A stretch of DNA of 64,000 bases from NCBI RefSeq assembly GCF_023370775.1, contig NZ_JAMCCQ010000001.1, positions 248,001 through 312,000 on the forward strand, read 5' to 3'. Below, piece after piece: positions 44,967-52,801 of the stretch (positions are counted from its first letter, which is position 1; the number at the start of each line of letters is the position of its first letter). The position numbers were made by a program, and so were the translations under genes. The DNA comes from Marivita sp. GX14005. Its GTDB lineage: Bacteria; Pseudomonadota; Alphaproteobacteria; Rhodobacterales; Rhodobacteraceae. The notes under the pieces are model-generated. The model saw only the letters and a list, made by a program, of their open reading frames with translations. It was not told the DNA's origin and made no database searches.

Positions 44967-46712
44967 ATGTCCGACACCGCCTATCAGGTGCTTGCCCGCA
45001 AGTATCGCCCCGAGACCTTTGCCGATCTCGTCGGTCAGGAAGCGATGGTGCGCACGCTGAAAAACGCTTTTGCCGCCGACCGGATCGCGCAGGCTTTCAT
45101 CATGACGGGCATCCGCGGCATCGGCAAAACGACAACCGCGCGGATCATCGCCAAGGGGCTGAACTGCATCGGCCCCGACGGCACCGGCGGGCCGACGACG
45201 CAGCCTTGCGGCGTTTGCGAGCATTGCACCGCGATCATGGAGGGCCGCCATGTCGATGTGATGGAGATGGATGCCGCCAGCCGCACGGGCGTTGGCGACA
45301 TTCGCGAAATCATCGATTCGGTGCATTACCGCGCGGCATCTGCGCGCTACAAGATCTACATTATCGACGAGGTGCACATGCTAAGCACCTCGGCCTTCAA
45401 CGCGCTTTTGAAAACGCTGGAAGAGCCGCCCGCGCATGTGAAGTTCATCTTCGCCACGACCGAGATCCGCAAGGTTCCGGTGACGGTCCTGTCGCGCTGC
45501 CAACGCTTCGATCTGCGGCGGATCGAGCCGGAGGAGATGATCGCCCTTTTGCGCCGCATCGCGACCGCCGAAAACGCCGAGATCACCGATGATGCGCTCG
45601 CGCTCATCACGCGCGCGGCAGAGGGTTCCGCGCGCGATGCGACCTCGCTTCTGGATCAGGCGATCAGCCACGGCGCCGGAGAGACGGGCGCGGAGCAAGT
45701 GCGCGCGATGCTTGGGCTGGCGGACCGGGGCCGCGTGCTCGACCTCTTCGACATGGTGATGAAGGGAGATGCCGCCGCTGCGCTGACCGAGCTTTCGGCA
45801 CAATATGCCGAAGGTGCCGATCCGATGGCCGTGCTGCGCGATCTGGCCGAGATCACCCATTGGATTTCCGTCGTCAAGATCACGCCCGAGGCCGCCGAAG
45901 ACCCGACCATCGGCCCCGACGAGCGCCAGCGCGGTCAGGAACTGGCGGAGGCTCTGGGAATGCGCCCGCTCACCCGGCTATGGCAGATGTTGCTCAAGGC
46001 GCTGGACGAGGTGGCGCAGGCGCCCAACGCGATGATGGCCGCCGAGATGGCGATCATCCGCATGACGCATGTCTCCGAATTGCCAAGCCCTGAGGAATTG
46101 CTGCGCAAGTTGCAGGACGCGCCGCCCCCACCCCCCCAGGGCGGCGGCATGGTGCAGAGCACGGCGCGCGCAACGCACAGCGCGCAGGGCGCGCCGGCCC
46201 CGACCCACGCGCCCTCCTCCGGCCCTCACGCCTCCCATGGCGGCGCGGCTCTGGCCATCGCCACCGATCAGGCGCTCGCGCGATACCCGAGTTTCGAACA
46301 TGTGGTCGAACTGATCCGCGCCAACCGCGATGTGAAGCTGCTGGTGGAGGTCGAAAGCTGCGTGCGCCTTGCCGCCTATCAGCCGGGACGCATCGAATTT
46401 ACCCCGACAGACAAGGCCCCCGCCGATCTGGCGCAGCGTCTCGGAACGAGCCTGCAACGCTGGACCGGCAATCGCTGGGGCGTCACGCTCGTCAACGGAT
46501 CGGACGCTCCGACGATCGTCGAGACCCGTGACGCCGCCGAACTGGCGATCAAGGCCGAGGCGGCTGAACATCCGCTGGTCAAGGCGGTTCTCGACGCTTT
46601 CCCCGGTGCGCGGATCGAGGAAGTGCGCACGCCCGACCAACTCGCCGCCGAAGCCGAGATCGAGGCGCTGCCCGAGGTCGAGGACGAATGGGATCCGTTC
46701 GAGGAAGATTGA
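44967..46712 (+). CDS. dnaX: DNA polymerase III subunit gamma/tau
   Basis: Clamp-loader motor and replisome organiser, 581 residues. The P-loop is GIRGIGKTT (48-56), the zinc module has Cys67, Cys81, Cys84 and Cys87, and DEVHMLS is Walker B. Domain III ends near residue 370. A linker with PPPPPQGGG and Ala/Pro/His-rich sequence (about 385-430) leads into a C-terminal tau domain ending in a very acidic tail (EDEWDPFEED). A seven-C run at 46131-46137 lies at the linker, see findings. dnaX-ybaB-recR is a classic gene order. Confidence 0.95.
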   Translation: MSDTAYQVLARKYRPETFADLVGQEAMVRTLKNAFAADRIAQAFIMTGIRGIGKTTTARIIAKGLNCIGPDGTGGPTTQPCGVCEHCTAIMEGRHVDVMEMDAASRTGVGDIREIIDSVHYRAASARYKIYIIDEVHMLSTSAFNALLKTLEEPPAHVKFIFATTEIRKVPVTVLSRCQRFDLRRIEPEEMIALLRRIATAENAEITDDALALITRAAEGSARDATSLLDQAISHGAGETGAEQVRAMLGLADRGRVLDLFDMVMKGDAAAALTELSAQYAEGADPMAVLRDLAEITHWISVVKITPEAAEDPTIGPDERQRGQELAEALGMRPLTRLWQMLLKALDEVAQAPNAMMAAEMAIIRMTHVSELPSPEELLRKLQDAPPPPPQGGGMVQSTARATHSAQGAPAPTHAPSSGPHASHGGAALAIATDQALARYPSFEHVVELIRANRDVKLLVEVESCVRLAAYQPGRIEFTPTDKAPADLAQRLGTSLQRWTGNRWGVTLVNGSDAPTIVETRDAAELAIKAEAAEHPLVKAVLDAFPGARIEEVRTPDQLAAEAEIEALPEVEDEWDPFEED

Positions 46713-46801
46713 CGGCGCCGCGTGTTGAACGGCGCAGGCGTCACAATATGTAGAAGACAGTTTTTCAAACGCGCCGCTGGCGCCGACAATCGGAGAGACA
46801 G

Positions 46802-47146
46802 ATGTTCAAGGGTTTGGGCCAGATGGGCGACATGGCCAAGATGATGAAGGCCGCGCAGGAAATGCAGGGTAAGATGGCCCAACTGCAAGAAGACATGGCG
46901 AACATGACCGTCACCGGGGAATCCGGCGCGGGGCTCGTCAAGGCGACAGCGACGGCCAAGGGCGAATTGACCGGACTCGATATCGATCCGTCGATCTTCA
47001 ACGGCGACGACAAGGAAGTGGTCGAGGATCTCATCCTCGCCGCCATCAAGGACGCCCAGCACCGCGCGCAGGAGAAATCCCAAGAGGAAATGAGCAAGTT
47101 GACCGAAGGGCTTGGCTTGCCGCCCGGTATGAATCTGCCGTTTTGA
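46802..47146 (+). CDS. ybaB: YbaB/EbfC family nucleoid-associated protein
   Basis: A 114-residue dimeric DNA-binding protein that shapes the nucleoid. The sequence starts [63 protein letters not shown], the tweezer-like fold: an amphipathic helix followed by three strands. It ends [12 protein letters not shown]. It lies between dnaX and recR, the classical order of this operon in most bacteria. Confidence 0.94.
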   Translation: MFKGLGQMGDMAKMMKAAQEMQGKMAQLQEDMANMTVTGESGAGLVKATATAKGELTGLDIDPSIFNGDDKEVVEDLILAAIKDAQHRAQEKSQEEMSKLTEGLGLPPGMNLPF

Positions 47147-47180
47147 CGGCCATGTTGCCCCCGCACGGCTGCGCCGGTTC

Positions 47181-47777
47181 GTGATGCGCGACGATAGCGA
47201 CATAGAAACCCTCATCGCCATGATGGCGCGATTGCCCGGGCTTGGCCCCCGTTCGGCGCGGCGCGCGGTGCTGCACATGATCCGCAAGCGCGGGGTGCTG
47301 CTGTCGCCGCTGGCAGAAACGATGACGCGCGTGGCGCAGGACGCGCGCGAATGTCTGAACTGCGGCAATGTGGGCACGCAGGACATTTGCGACATCTGCC
47401 GCGACAATCGGCGCAATATCGGCGTGATCTGCGTTGTCGAAGGGGTGGCCGATCTCTGGGCGCTGGAACGCGCGGGCGTGTTCAAGGGCCGGTATCACGT
47501 TCTGGGCGGCACGCTCTCGGCCCTCGATCAGGTTGGGCCGGACGAATTGCGCATCCCCAAGCTGTCCGCGCGCGTCGAAAGCGAGGACGTCACCGAGGTC
47601 ATCCTCGCGCTCAATGCCACCATCGACGGGCAAACCACCGCGCATTACATCGCCGACGAGCTCGAAGGCCGCGTCCAACTCAGCTCGCTTGCGCAGGGCG
47701 TGCCCATCGGCGGCGAGCTCGACTATTTGGACGAAGGCACCATTGGCGCGGCGCTGAGCGCGCGCAAACCGATCTAG
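47181..47777 (+). CDS. recR: Recombination protein RecR
   Basis: RecFOR component that helps RecA load at gaps. The 198 residues include the helix-hairpin-helix [26 protein letters not shown], the C4 zinc finger [16 protein letters not shown], and the Toprim domain with [17 protein letters not shown] and [16 protein letters not shown] 47181 is chosen since the upstream region is the short ybaB-recR spacer. It is the last gene of the dnaX-ybaB-recR set. Confidence 0.96.
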   Translation: MMRDDSDIETLIAMMARLPGLGPRSARRAVLHMIRKRGVLLSPLAETMTRVAQDARECLNCGNVGTQDICDICRDNRRNIGVICVVEGVADLWALERAGVFKGRYHVLGGTLSALDQVGPDELRIPKLSARVESEDVTEVILALNATIDGQTTAHYIADELEGRVQLSSLAQGVPIGGELDYLDEGTIGAALSARKPI

Positions 47778-47798
47778 AATGAGGCACGGGGCGTCGAT

Positions 47799-48392
47799 AT
47801 GAGATCCTACTGGATTGCTTTGGTCTGCACGTTGGCTTCGCCTCTCGCCGCGCAGGATGCACCCTCCTTCGATTGCGCCAAGGCGAAAAGCGAGGCCGAA
47901 CGGCTCGTCTGCTCCGATTCCGAACTGGCCCGTCTCGACCGCCGACTGGCCGAACGCTACAGCGCGGCGCTCGACCGGGTGGGCGAAAAAGAGACCCGGA
48001 ACCTGCTGCGCGCCTATCAACGCGGTTGGATAAAGGGCCGCGATGCCTGCTGGAAAGCGGACGATGCGCGTGAGTGTGTGCGGCTATCCTACCTTATGCG
48101 CGAAAGCGAACTGGTGGCCCGCTGGCAGCTTGAACCAGAGCTTGCCCGCGACACATGGCGCTGCGGAAAGGCGGGCAAGCACGTCACCACCGTCCTTTAC
48201 GAGACTGACCTTCAGGCACTGCGCTTTGAGATCGATGGCGAGATTTCCACGGCGTCACAGGTCAGAACGGCGTCGGGTATTCGCTATACCGGCGATTTCG
48301 GGCGCGAGATCTGGATGAAGGGCGACACCGCGCGCTATCGCGAGGCCGACCCCGATGGCACCGAATACGATTGCACACGGATCGAGGACTGA
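47799..48392 (+). CDS. Exported LprI/MliC-type lysozyme-inhibitor-like protein
   Basis: A 197-residue secreted protein with a Sec signal peptide (about 1-18, cut near LAAQ). The N-terminal domain (about 25-95, SFDCAKAKSEAERLVCSDSELARLDRRLAERYSAAL) is the LprI/DUF1311 four-helix motif with its Cys pairs. The C-terminal domain (about 115-197, WRCGKAGKHVTTVLYETDLQALRFEI and ASGIRYTGDFGREIWMKGDTARYREADPDG) resembles MliC, the periplasmic inhibitor of C-type lysozyme. Both halves are separately linked to lysozyme inhibition, so a fused inhibitor is a reasonable call, but both domains are inferred by eye. Confidence 0.78.
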   Translation: MRSYWIALVCTLASPLAAQDAPSFDCAKAKSEAERLVCSDSELARLDRRLAERYSAALDRVGEKETRNLLRAYQRGWIKGRDACWKADDARECVRLSYLMRESELVARWQLEPELARDTWRCGKAGKHVTTVLYETDLQALRFEIDGEISTASQVRTASGIRYTGDFGREIWMKGDTARYREADPDGTEYDCTRIED

Positions 48393-48397
48393 CGCGC

Positions 48398-48442
48398 CCG
48401 TTTGCGTCGACGCAAACGGCTCGATGCGTCAACGCATCGAGC
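48398..48442. repeat. Two adjacent perfect palindromes between convergent genes
   Basis: 48398-48419 is a perfect 22-base palindrome with the core TTGCGTCGACGCAA. 48419-48442 is an eleven-base-pair stem, GCTCGATGCGT with ACGCATCGAGC, with only CA at its tip. Both contain TGCGTC(G/A)ACGCA. They fill the space between the lysozyme-inhibitor-like gene and trcR. Possible roles are a paired terminator without U-tract or a protein-binding site. Confidence 0.7.
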
Positions 48443-48458
48443 GCCGAAGCTCATCGGT

Positions 48459-49208
48459 TCAGGACTTGTCGTCCTCTTCGTCGTCATCATCCGGAAGGTT
48501 GAAGAAACTGTCGGCATCCGCGTAATCCGCGTCATCCCGGCTGTCCTCATCGTCCGACGAACTGCCCGAAAGGCTGAATGTCTCTAGACCCTCGATGGCC
48601 GTCGGCAGGCGCGGTTCGGGATCCATGCCGAGGCTCTGCTCGGTCGACACCAGCTTGCGGCGCTCGTCGTCGCTCATCACCGCTTCCTGTTTCTTGGCCG
48701 CCTTGGCCACAGCCGTGTCCAGCTCGGACTGCTTGCACAGCCCCAGCGCGACCGGATCGATCGGCTGGATGTTCTGGATGTTCCAATGCGTGCGCTCGCG
48801 GATCGCCTGAATCGTCGGCTTCGTCGTGCCCACCAGCTTGGAGATCTGCCCGTCGCTCAATTCGGGGTGGAACTTGACCAGCCACAGGATCGAGGCCGGC
48901 CGGTCCTGCCGTTTCGACAGCGGCGTATAGCGCGGGCCCCGACGCTTTTCCTCGCCTTCCGCCGCAGCGTAATGCTTGAGCTTGAGCCTGTGCAACGGAT
49001 CGCTTTCGCCCTTTTTGATCTCCTCGGCCTCAAGCTGGTTGTTGGCGATCGGATCGAATCCCTTCACGCCCGTCGCGACATCGCCATCGGCGATGCCCTG
49101 CACTTCCAGCTCGTGCATGCCGGTGAAATCGGCGATCTGCTTGAATGTGAGCGTCGTGTTGTCCACCAGCCAGACGGCGGTGGCCTTGGCCATGATCGGT
49201 TTACCCAT
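48459..49208 (-). CDS. trcR: Cell-cycle transcriptional regulator TrcR (DUF1013)
   Basis: A 249-residue alphaproteobacterial regulator (TrcR in Caulobacter, where it binds many promoters and associates with RNA polymerase). The helical core has MAKATAVWLVDNTTLTFKQIADFTGMHELEVQGIADGDVATGVKGFDPIANNQL, and a second HTH-like unit lies around GQISKLVGTTKPTIQAIRERTHWN. The C-terminal tail (about 205-249) is almost wholly acidic and serine-rich (DDEDSRDDADYADADSFFNLPDDDDEEDD), unusual in length. Start ATG 49208. The leader contains two hairpins at 49240-49279. Confidence 0.92.
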   Translation of the reverse strand: MGKPIMAKATAVWLVDNTTLTFKQIADFTGMHELEVQGIADGDVATGVKGFDPIANNQLEAEEIKKGESDPLHRLKLKHYAAAEGEEKRRGPRYTPLSKRQDRPASILWLVKFHPELSDGQISKLVGTTKPTIQAIRERTHWNIQNIQPIDPVALGLCKQSELDTAVAKAAKKQEAVMSDDERRKLVSTEQSLGMDPEPRLPTAIEGLETFSLSGSSSDDEDSRDDADYADADSFFNLPDDDDEEDDKS

Positions 49209-49239
49209 CTCGCGTCTCCTTGCGCAAAGCTTGTTCGGT

Positions 49240-49279
49240 CTCCCGGAGCGGTCCGGGAGGTCCCGGATCAGGCCGGGAC
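49240..49279. promoter_or_regulatory. Two tandem hairpins between trcR and the RNase T2 gene
   Basis: CTCCCGGA pairs with TCCGGGAG (49240-49259) and GTCCCGG with CCGGGAC (49260-49279). Both fall in the untranslated leader of trcR as read on the minus strand. They share the TCCGG/CCGGGA word. They could be attenuator-like structures or a dimeric binding site; this cannot be settled from sequence. Confidence 0.5.
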
Positions 49280-49287
49280 GGTTTCCA

Positions 49288-49315
49288 TTGTCAGGGAACT
49301 TGGCGGCCTTATAGT
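49288..49315 (+). promoter_or_regulatory. Probable sigma-70 promoter of the RNase T2 gene
   Basis: TTGTCA (49288-49293), 16-base spacer, TATAGT (49310-49315), each matching five of six consensus bases. That leaves a short leader of about 20 bases before ATG 49343. The trcR promoter must lie on the other strand in the same gap. Confidence 0.65.
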
Positions 49316-49342
49316 CGCGCCAAAGCGAAGAGGAAAGAGAAA

Positions 49343-49981
49343 ATGCGGGCAGTTTTGGCAGTCCTGGCGGTGATCGCGTGGATGGAGCCGCTCTCCGCCA
49401 GGGGCGACCGGGCGGAAGGGTTCGACTATTTCGTGCTCTCGCTCAGCTGGTCACCCACATGGTGCGCGCTGGAAGGCGCGGCGCGCGGGGCACCGCAATG
49501 CGATGAAACGGCCGATTTGGGATGGATCCTGCACGGGCTCTGGCCGCAATTCCATCGCGGCTGGCCGTCCTATTGCCGAACCGACGCGCGCGCGCCATCG
49601 CGCGCCATGACCGCCGGCATGGCCGACATCATGGGCAGCCCGGGCCTTGCATGGCATCAATGGAAGAAGCACGGCGTCTGCGCAGGTGTGCCGGCACAAA
49701 CGTATTTCGATTTGGCCCGGCGGGCCTTCGAAGCGGTCGCGCGGCCCGAGGCGTTTCGGCGTCTCGACAGGGCCGTGACCCTGCCTGCCGCGGTGGTGGA
49801 AGAGGCCTTCCTCAACGCCAATCCGCAGCTCGATCCGGACATGATTACCGTCACATGCAAGAATGGCCGTATCGAGGAAGCGCGCATCTGCCTGTCGAAA
49901 TCGCTCAATCCGGTGCGCTGCGGCGACGATGTCATTCGCGACTGCCGCAAGAACGACGCCCTGATGGCGCCGATCCCCTAG
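49343..49981 (+). CDS. Ribonuclease T2 family protein
   Basis: A 212-residue secreted RNase T2, cleaving RNA via a 2',3'-cyclic intermediate. The Sec signal peptide covers about 1-19 (LAVLAVIAWMEPLSA). The two conserved active-site segments CAS1 (GWILHGLWPQF) and CAS2 (WHQWKKHGVC) hold the catalytic histidines; several cysteines should form disulfides. AGGAAAG precedes ATG 49343. It converges with coq9 and overlaps its end by four bases. The role is probably RNA scavenging in the periplasm or medium. Confidence 0.94.
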   Translation: MRAVLAVLAVIAWMEPLSARGDRAEGFDYFVLSLSWSPTWCALEGAARGAPQCDETADLGWILHGLWPQFHRGWPSYCRTDARAPSRAMTAGMADIMGSPGLAWHQWKKHGVCAGVPAQTYFDLARRAFEAVARPEAFRRLDRAVTLPAAVVEEAFLNANPQLDPDMITVTCKNGRIEEARICLSKSLNPVRCGDDVIRDCRKNDALMAPIP

Positions 49982-50679
49982 CGCGGCGAGCGTTTCAGCG
50001 ACCAGCCGCCCGGCAGATCGCCATGCGCGGCTTTGGGCGACGCGAGGCGTGACAACGCCGTTTCCGTGCCCTTCATCATTTGCCCCAGTCCCGGCGTCTT
50101 GCGAATCTGTGCCTTCAGCTTCTCGATCTGCATCACATCGTCGATACGCCGATCCAGAAACTCCCATGTTGCGCGGTGATCCGGCGAATCGTCACCTAGC
50201 CAATAAAGCACCGTGGCCGAATAGACGCCCGACAGGGTCGCGCGTTTGGTATACCAGTTGATATCGTCCGAATTGTCCCCCAGCGCCGTCCAGATGCGAT
50301 CGGCAGTATTCCAGACCAGCCGTGCGCCTTCCGCAGAATGCGGCGGGCGGGCAAAAAGGGTCATGCCGCGCCGAACGGCCTCCTTGTCCTCCACCGCTTC
50401 GAGCCTGAGCCGAACCGCGAGCGCGACCTTGTCGCGGAAACGCATCGCCGACAGGTCCCGCTCCTTGAGCGCACGGGCCATCGCATCGTCGCCGCGCCGG
50501 TGAAAGGCCGCCGCCATATCAACGGCACCGCGCGGAAAGAGCCCGCGCGCGACGGCGGGTGAAATATCCGTGTCCGAGATGGCCGCCTCGAACGCCGTCT
50601 GCGACCAGCCGTCGAACGGCACATGCGCCAGGATCGCATCGAGAAGCCGCGTCGCCGTGTCATTCTCTATCGTTGCCAT
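49978..50679 (-). CDS. COQ9 family protein
   Basis: A 233-residue TetR-like lipid-binding protein of the COQ9 family, which in eukaryotes and alphaproteobacteria supports ubiquinone biosynthesis by presenting intermediates to Coq7. LLDAILAHVPFDGWSQTAFEAAISDTDISPAVARGLFPRGAVDMAAAF is the family's N-terminal three-helix unit, and WNTADRIWTALGDNSDDINWYTKRATLSGVYSATVLYWLGD the conserved second half. ATG 50679 is used because the upstream codons are low complexity. No other ubi genes are near. Confidence 0.93.
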   Translation of the reverse strand: MATIENDTATRLLDAILAHVPFDGWSQTAFEAAISDTDISPAVARGLFPRGAVDMAAAFHRRGDDAMARALKERDLSAMRFRDKVALAVRLRLEAVEDKEAVRRGMTLFARPPHSAEGARLVWNTADRIWTALGDNSDDINWYTKRATLSGVYSATVLYWLGDDSPDHRATWEFLDRRIDDVMQIEKLKAQIRKTPGLGQMMKGTETALSRLASPKAAHGDLPGGWSLKRSPR

Positions 50680-50865
50680 GAAGCCCTCCGTTTCGGGTGC
50701 CGCTGTGCGCCTTAACCTAGGGCGCGACCCGCGCAAGCGCCAGCCCATACCAGCGGCAAGGCGCGGGCGCACCGGCAAGCAAACGCGCCCCGACCTATTG
50801 CGTTCCGGCGAAGACTTGGGGCAAGAGCATGAAAAAATCTGCCACAACCGATTGCGAGCCATCCC

Positions 50866-51537
50866 GTGACCCGACCGTCTTTCGATATGGTGTTCCTCTA
50901 TCTCGGCGCGGCCATCCTGGTCTCCGCCTTCGTGGTCTCGTCAATCTCGAAGGAGGCGTTCTTCACGTGGTTCGGTGCCGAGGATTCGCTTATCGAGAAT
51001 TTCACGGCCATCGGCCTCGCTTGCGCGGGCGCGGTTCTGATCGCCCGGATCCTGCGCGACCGCCGGCATGTCACAGGCGCCGTCCTCGCGCTCGGACTGC
51101 TATACGGGCTCGCCTATATCTGGGCCGCCGGGGAGGAAATCTCCTGGGGCCAGCGCATTCTGGGCTTCGACAGCCCGGAGTATTTCCAGCAGAACAATGA
51201 CCAGCAGGAATTCACCTTCCATAATCTCACCATTGGCGACGTGCGGCTTGACGAATCGCTTTTCGGCCCCGTGCTCTCCACGATCATCCTGAGCTATCTT
51301 TTGCTTCTACCGCTTCTCTGGCTCAATCTCGATTGGGTCCGCCGCCTGACCCGTGCAATGGTGATCCCTGTTCCGCAACTGCATCACGCCGGCTTCGCGC
51401 TCTTCGTGACCGCAGCGATCCCGTTTCTCGAAGAGAGTCGACGCTGGGAGGTCTATGAGTGCATCTTTGCCCTGTTGTCGATGGCGATCTTCCTCTATCC
51501 CGCCAATCCGTTGCATCAAAGCGCGGACAAGGCGTGA
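50866..51537 (+). CDS. Polytopic membrane protein of unknown function
   Basis: A 223-residue integral membrane protein with about six transmembrane helices (about 10-28, 45-63, 70-92, 135-155, 172-190 and 195-215). IWAAGEEISWGQRILGFDSPEYFQQNNDQQEFTFHNL is a conserved polar stretch between helices 3 and 4 that may face the periplasm; the GEEISWGQR motif recurs in a widespread bacterial family of unknown role. Start GTG 50866 is a guess; ATG 50887 is an alternative. Divergent from coq9 and upstream of rpsU. Confidence 0.72.
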   Translation: MTRPSFDMVFLYLGAAILVSAFVVSSISKEAFFTWFGAEDSLIENFTAIGLACAGAVLIARILRDRRHVTGAVLALGLLYGLAYIWAAGEEISWGQRILGFDSPEYFQQNNDQQEFTFHNLTIGDVRLDESLFGPVLSTIILSYLLLLPLLWLNLDWVRRLTRAMVIPVPQLHHAGFALFVTAAIPFLEESRRWEVYECIFALLSMAIFLYPANPLHQSADKA

Positions 51538-51545
51538 TCGCCGGC

Positions 51546-51574
51546 TGGACAAATCGGGAAACCTCTGCTAGAAG
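51546..51574 (+). promoter_or_regulatory. Probable promoter of rpsU
   Basis: TGGACA (51546-51551), a 17-base spacer, then TAGAAG (51569-51574), with TG-C before it forming an extended -10. It is followed by a perfect GAAGGCGCCTTC palindrome (51571-51582) and two copies of TGCAAATCC (51584-51602). Transcription would start about 45 bases before ATG 51628. Confidence 0.5.
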
Positions 51575-51612
51575 GCGCCTTCCTGCAAATCCTTGCAAAT
51601 CCAACTTAGAAA

Positions 51613-51627
51613 GGTGGTGAAAACCAC
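51613..51627 (+). promoter_or_regulatory. GNRA hairpin covering the rpsU ribosome-binding site
   Basis: GTGGT (51614-51618) pairs with ACCAC (51623-51627) around a GAAA tetraloop. The stem includes most of the AGGTGG Shine-Dalgarno sequence and ends directly against the ATG at 51628. Closing it should hinder initiation, so this is a candidate translational switch for S21. Confidence 0.6.
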
Positions 51628-51834
51628 ATGCAGGTTAGTGTTCGTGACAATAACGTCGATCAGGCGCTCCGCGCTCTGAAGAAAAAGCTGCAACGTGAAG
51701 GCGTTTTCCGTGAGATGAAGCTGCGTCAGCACTTCGAGAAACCCTCGGAAAAGAAAGCCCGCGAGAAAGCCGAAGCGATCCGCCGCGCGCGCAAACTGGC
51801 GCGCAAGAAGGCACAGCGCGAAGGTTTGCTCTAA
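51628..51834 (+). CDS. rpsU: 30S ribosomal protein S21
   Basis: Small-subunit protein of 68 residues that helps mRNA selection and assembly of the 3' end of 16S r[67 protein letters not shown] is the standard sequence: a basic helical protein with an Arg/Lys-rich second helix. The hairpin over its ribosome-binding site is described separately. A terminator follows at 51864-51901. Confidence 0.96.
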   Translation: MQVSVRDNNVDQALRALKKKLQREGVFREMKLRQHFEKPSEKKAREKAEAIRRARKLARKKAQREGLL

Positions 51835-51863
51835 GCAGCGGCTTCCAGCACTTGTATCGATCG

Positions 51864-51901
51864 AAACCCCCCGAGGCATCGCCGTTCGGGGGTTTTCTTT
51901 T
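51864..51901 (+). terminator. Rho-independent terminator after rpsU
   Basis: AAACCCCCCGA pairs with TCGGGGGTTT and is followed by TCTTTTG. It lies 30 bases after the rpsU stop; the stem alone has ten base pairs. Confidence 0.85.
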
Positions 51902-51976
51902 GCCAGCGCCGGCCCTTCCCTTGCCGCGCATGCTCTGCCACGGTGCCGCCGAACACGCAGTTTCGGAGCGCCCCCT

Positions 51977-52798
51977 TTGCCGACATTCACAACATCCGAC
52001 GGAATTTCGCTGCATTACACCGATGACGGCAGCGGCCTGCCGCTTCTGTGTCTTGCCGGGCTGACGCGCAACGGCCGTGATTTCGATTTCGTGGCGCCGC
52101 ATTTGCAGAATGTGCGCCTGATCCGGCTCGACTATCGCGGGCGCGGCAAATCCGAATGGGCCGATCCCGAAACCTACACGATCCCCGTAGAGGCGCGCGA
52201 TGCCGTCGAACTCCTCGATCATCTCGGCATCGAGAACGCTGCCATCCTGGGAAGCTCGCGCGGCGGTCTGATCGCCATGGTTCTGGCGTCTACCGCCAAG
52301 GATCGCCTGCTGGGCGTCGCGCTCAACGATATCGGCCCCGAGATCGCGCCCGAGGGCCTCGCCGCGATCAAGGACTACATCGGCAAGCCGCCCCGCGCCA
52401 AAACCCTGGAAGACGCCGCTTCGGCGCGCGCCACGGCGATGGCGGGCTTTCGGAACGTTCCGCATGAACGCTGGTTGCAGGAGGCCGATATCCTCTTCCG
52501 CGAAACGCCGGACGGGCTCGATCTGACCTACGACCCGCGCCTGCGCGATGCCGTTCTAAGGGACGGCGCGCAGCCCGCCGCCGATCTCTGGCCCCTGTTC
52601 GACGCTCTTGCCGGGCTGCCGCTTGCAACGATTCGCGGCGAAAACTCCGATCTTCTGACCGAGGGCACATTCAACAAGATGAAAGACAGGCGTCCGGACA
52701 TGATCGCCGCGACCGTGCCGGATCGCGGTCACATTCCCTTCCTCGATGAGCCCGAAAGCCTGAACGCGCTGCGCCGCTGGCTCGACATGCTGCGCTGA
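51977..52798 (+). CDS. Alpha/beta hydrolase
   Basis: A 273-residue hydrolase of the alpha/beta fold. The N-terminal strand is FTTSDGISLHYTDDGSGLPLLCLAGLTRNGRDFD, the nucleophile elbow AILGSSRGGLIAM with Ser, the Asp strand IRGENSDLLTEGTFN, and the His in VPDRGHIPFLDEPE. The likely start is TTG 51977 with GGAG eight bases upstream; no ATG precedes the first strand in frame. The substrate is unknown; it is similar in appearance to haloalkane dehalogenase-like or enol-lactone hydrolases. Adjacent to a threonine-dehydratase-like gene (three bases between). Confidence 0.84.
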   Translation: MPTFTTSDGISLHYTDDGSGLPLLCLAGLTRNGRDFDFVAPHLQNVRLIRLDYRGRGKSEWADPETYTIPVEARDAVELLDHLGIENAAILGSSRGGLIAMVLASTAKDRLLGVALNDIGPEIAPEGLAAIKDYIGKPPRAKTLEDAASARATAMAGFRNVPHERWLQEADILFRETPDGLDLTYDPRLRDAVLRDGAQPAADLWPLFDALAGLPLATIRGENSDLLTEGTFNKMKDRRPDMIAATVPDRGHIPFLDEPESLNALRRWLDMLR

Positions 52799-52801
52799 GC
52801 C

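Noticed and set aside
46131-46137. A proven frameshift in dnaX
   Set aside because: The C run is suggestive only. The alternative frames do not stop immediately, and no E. coli-like slippery heptamer is present, so it is reported as a weak finding.
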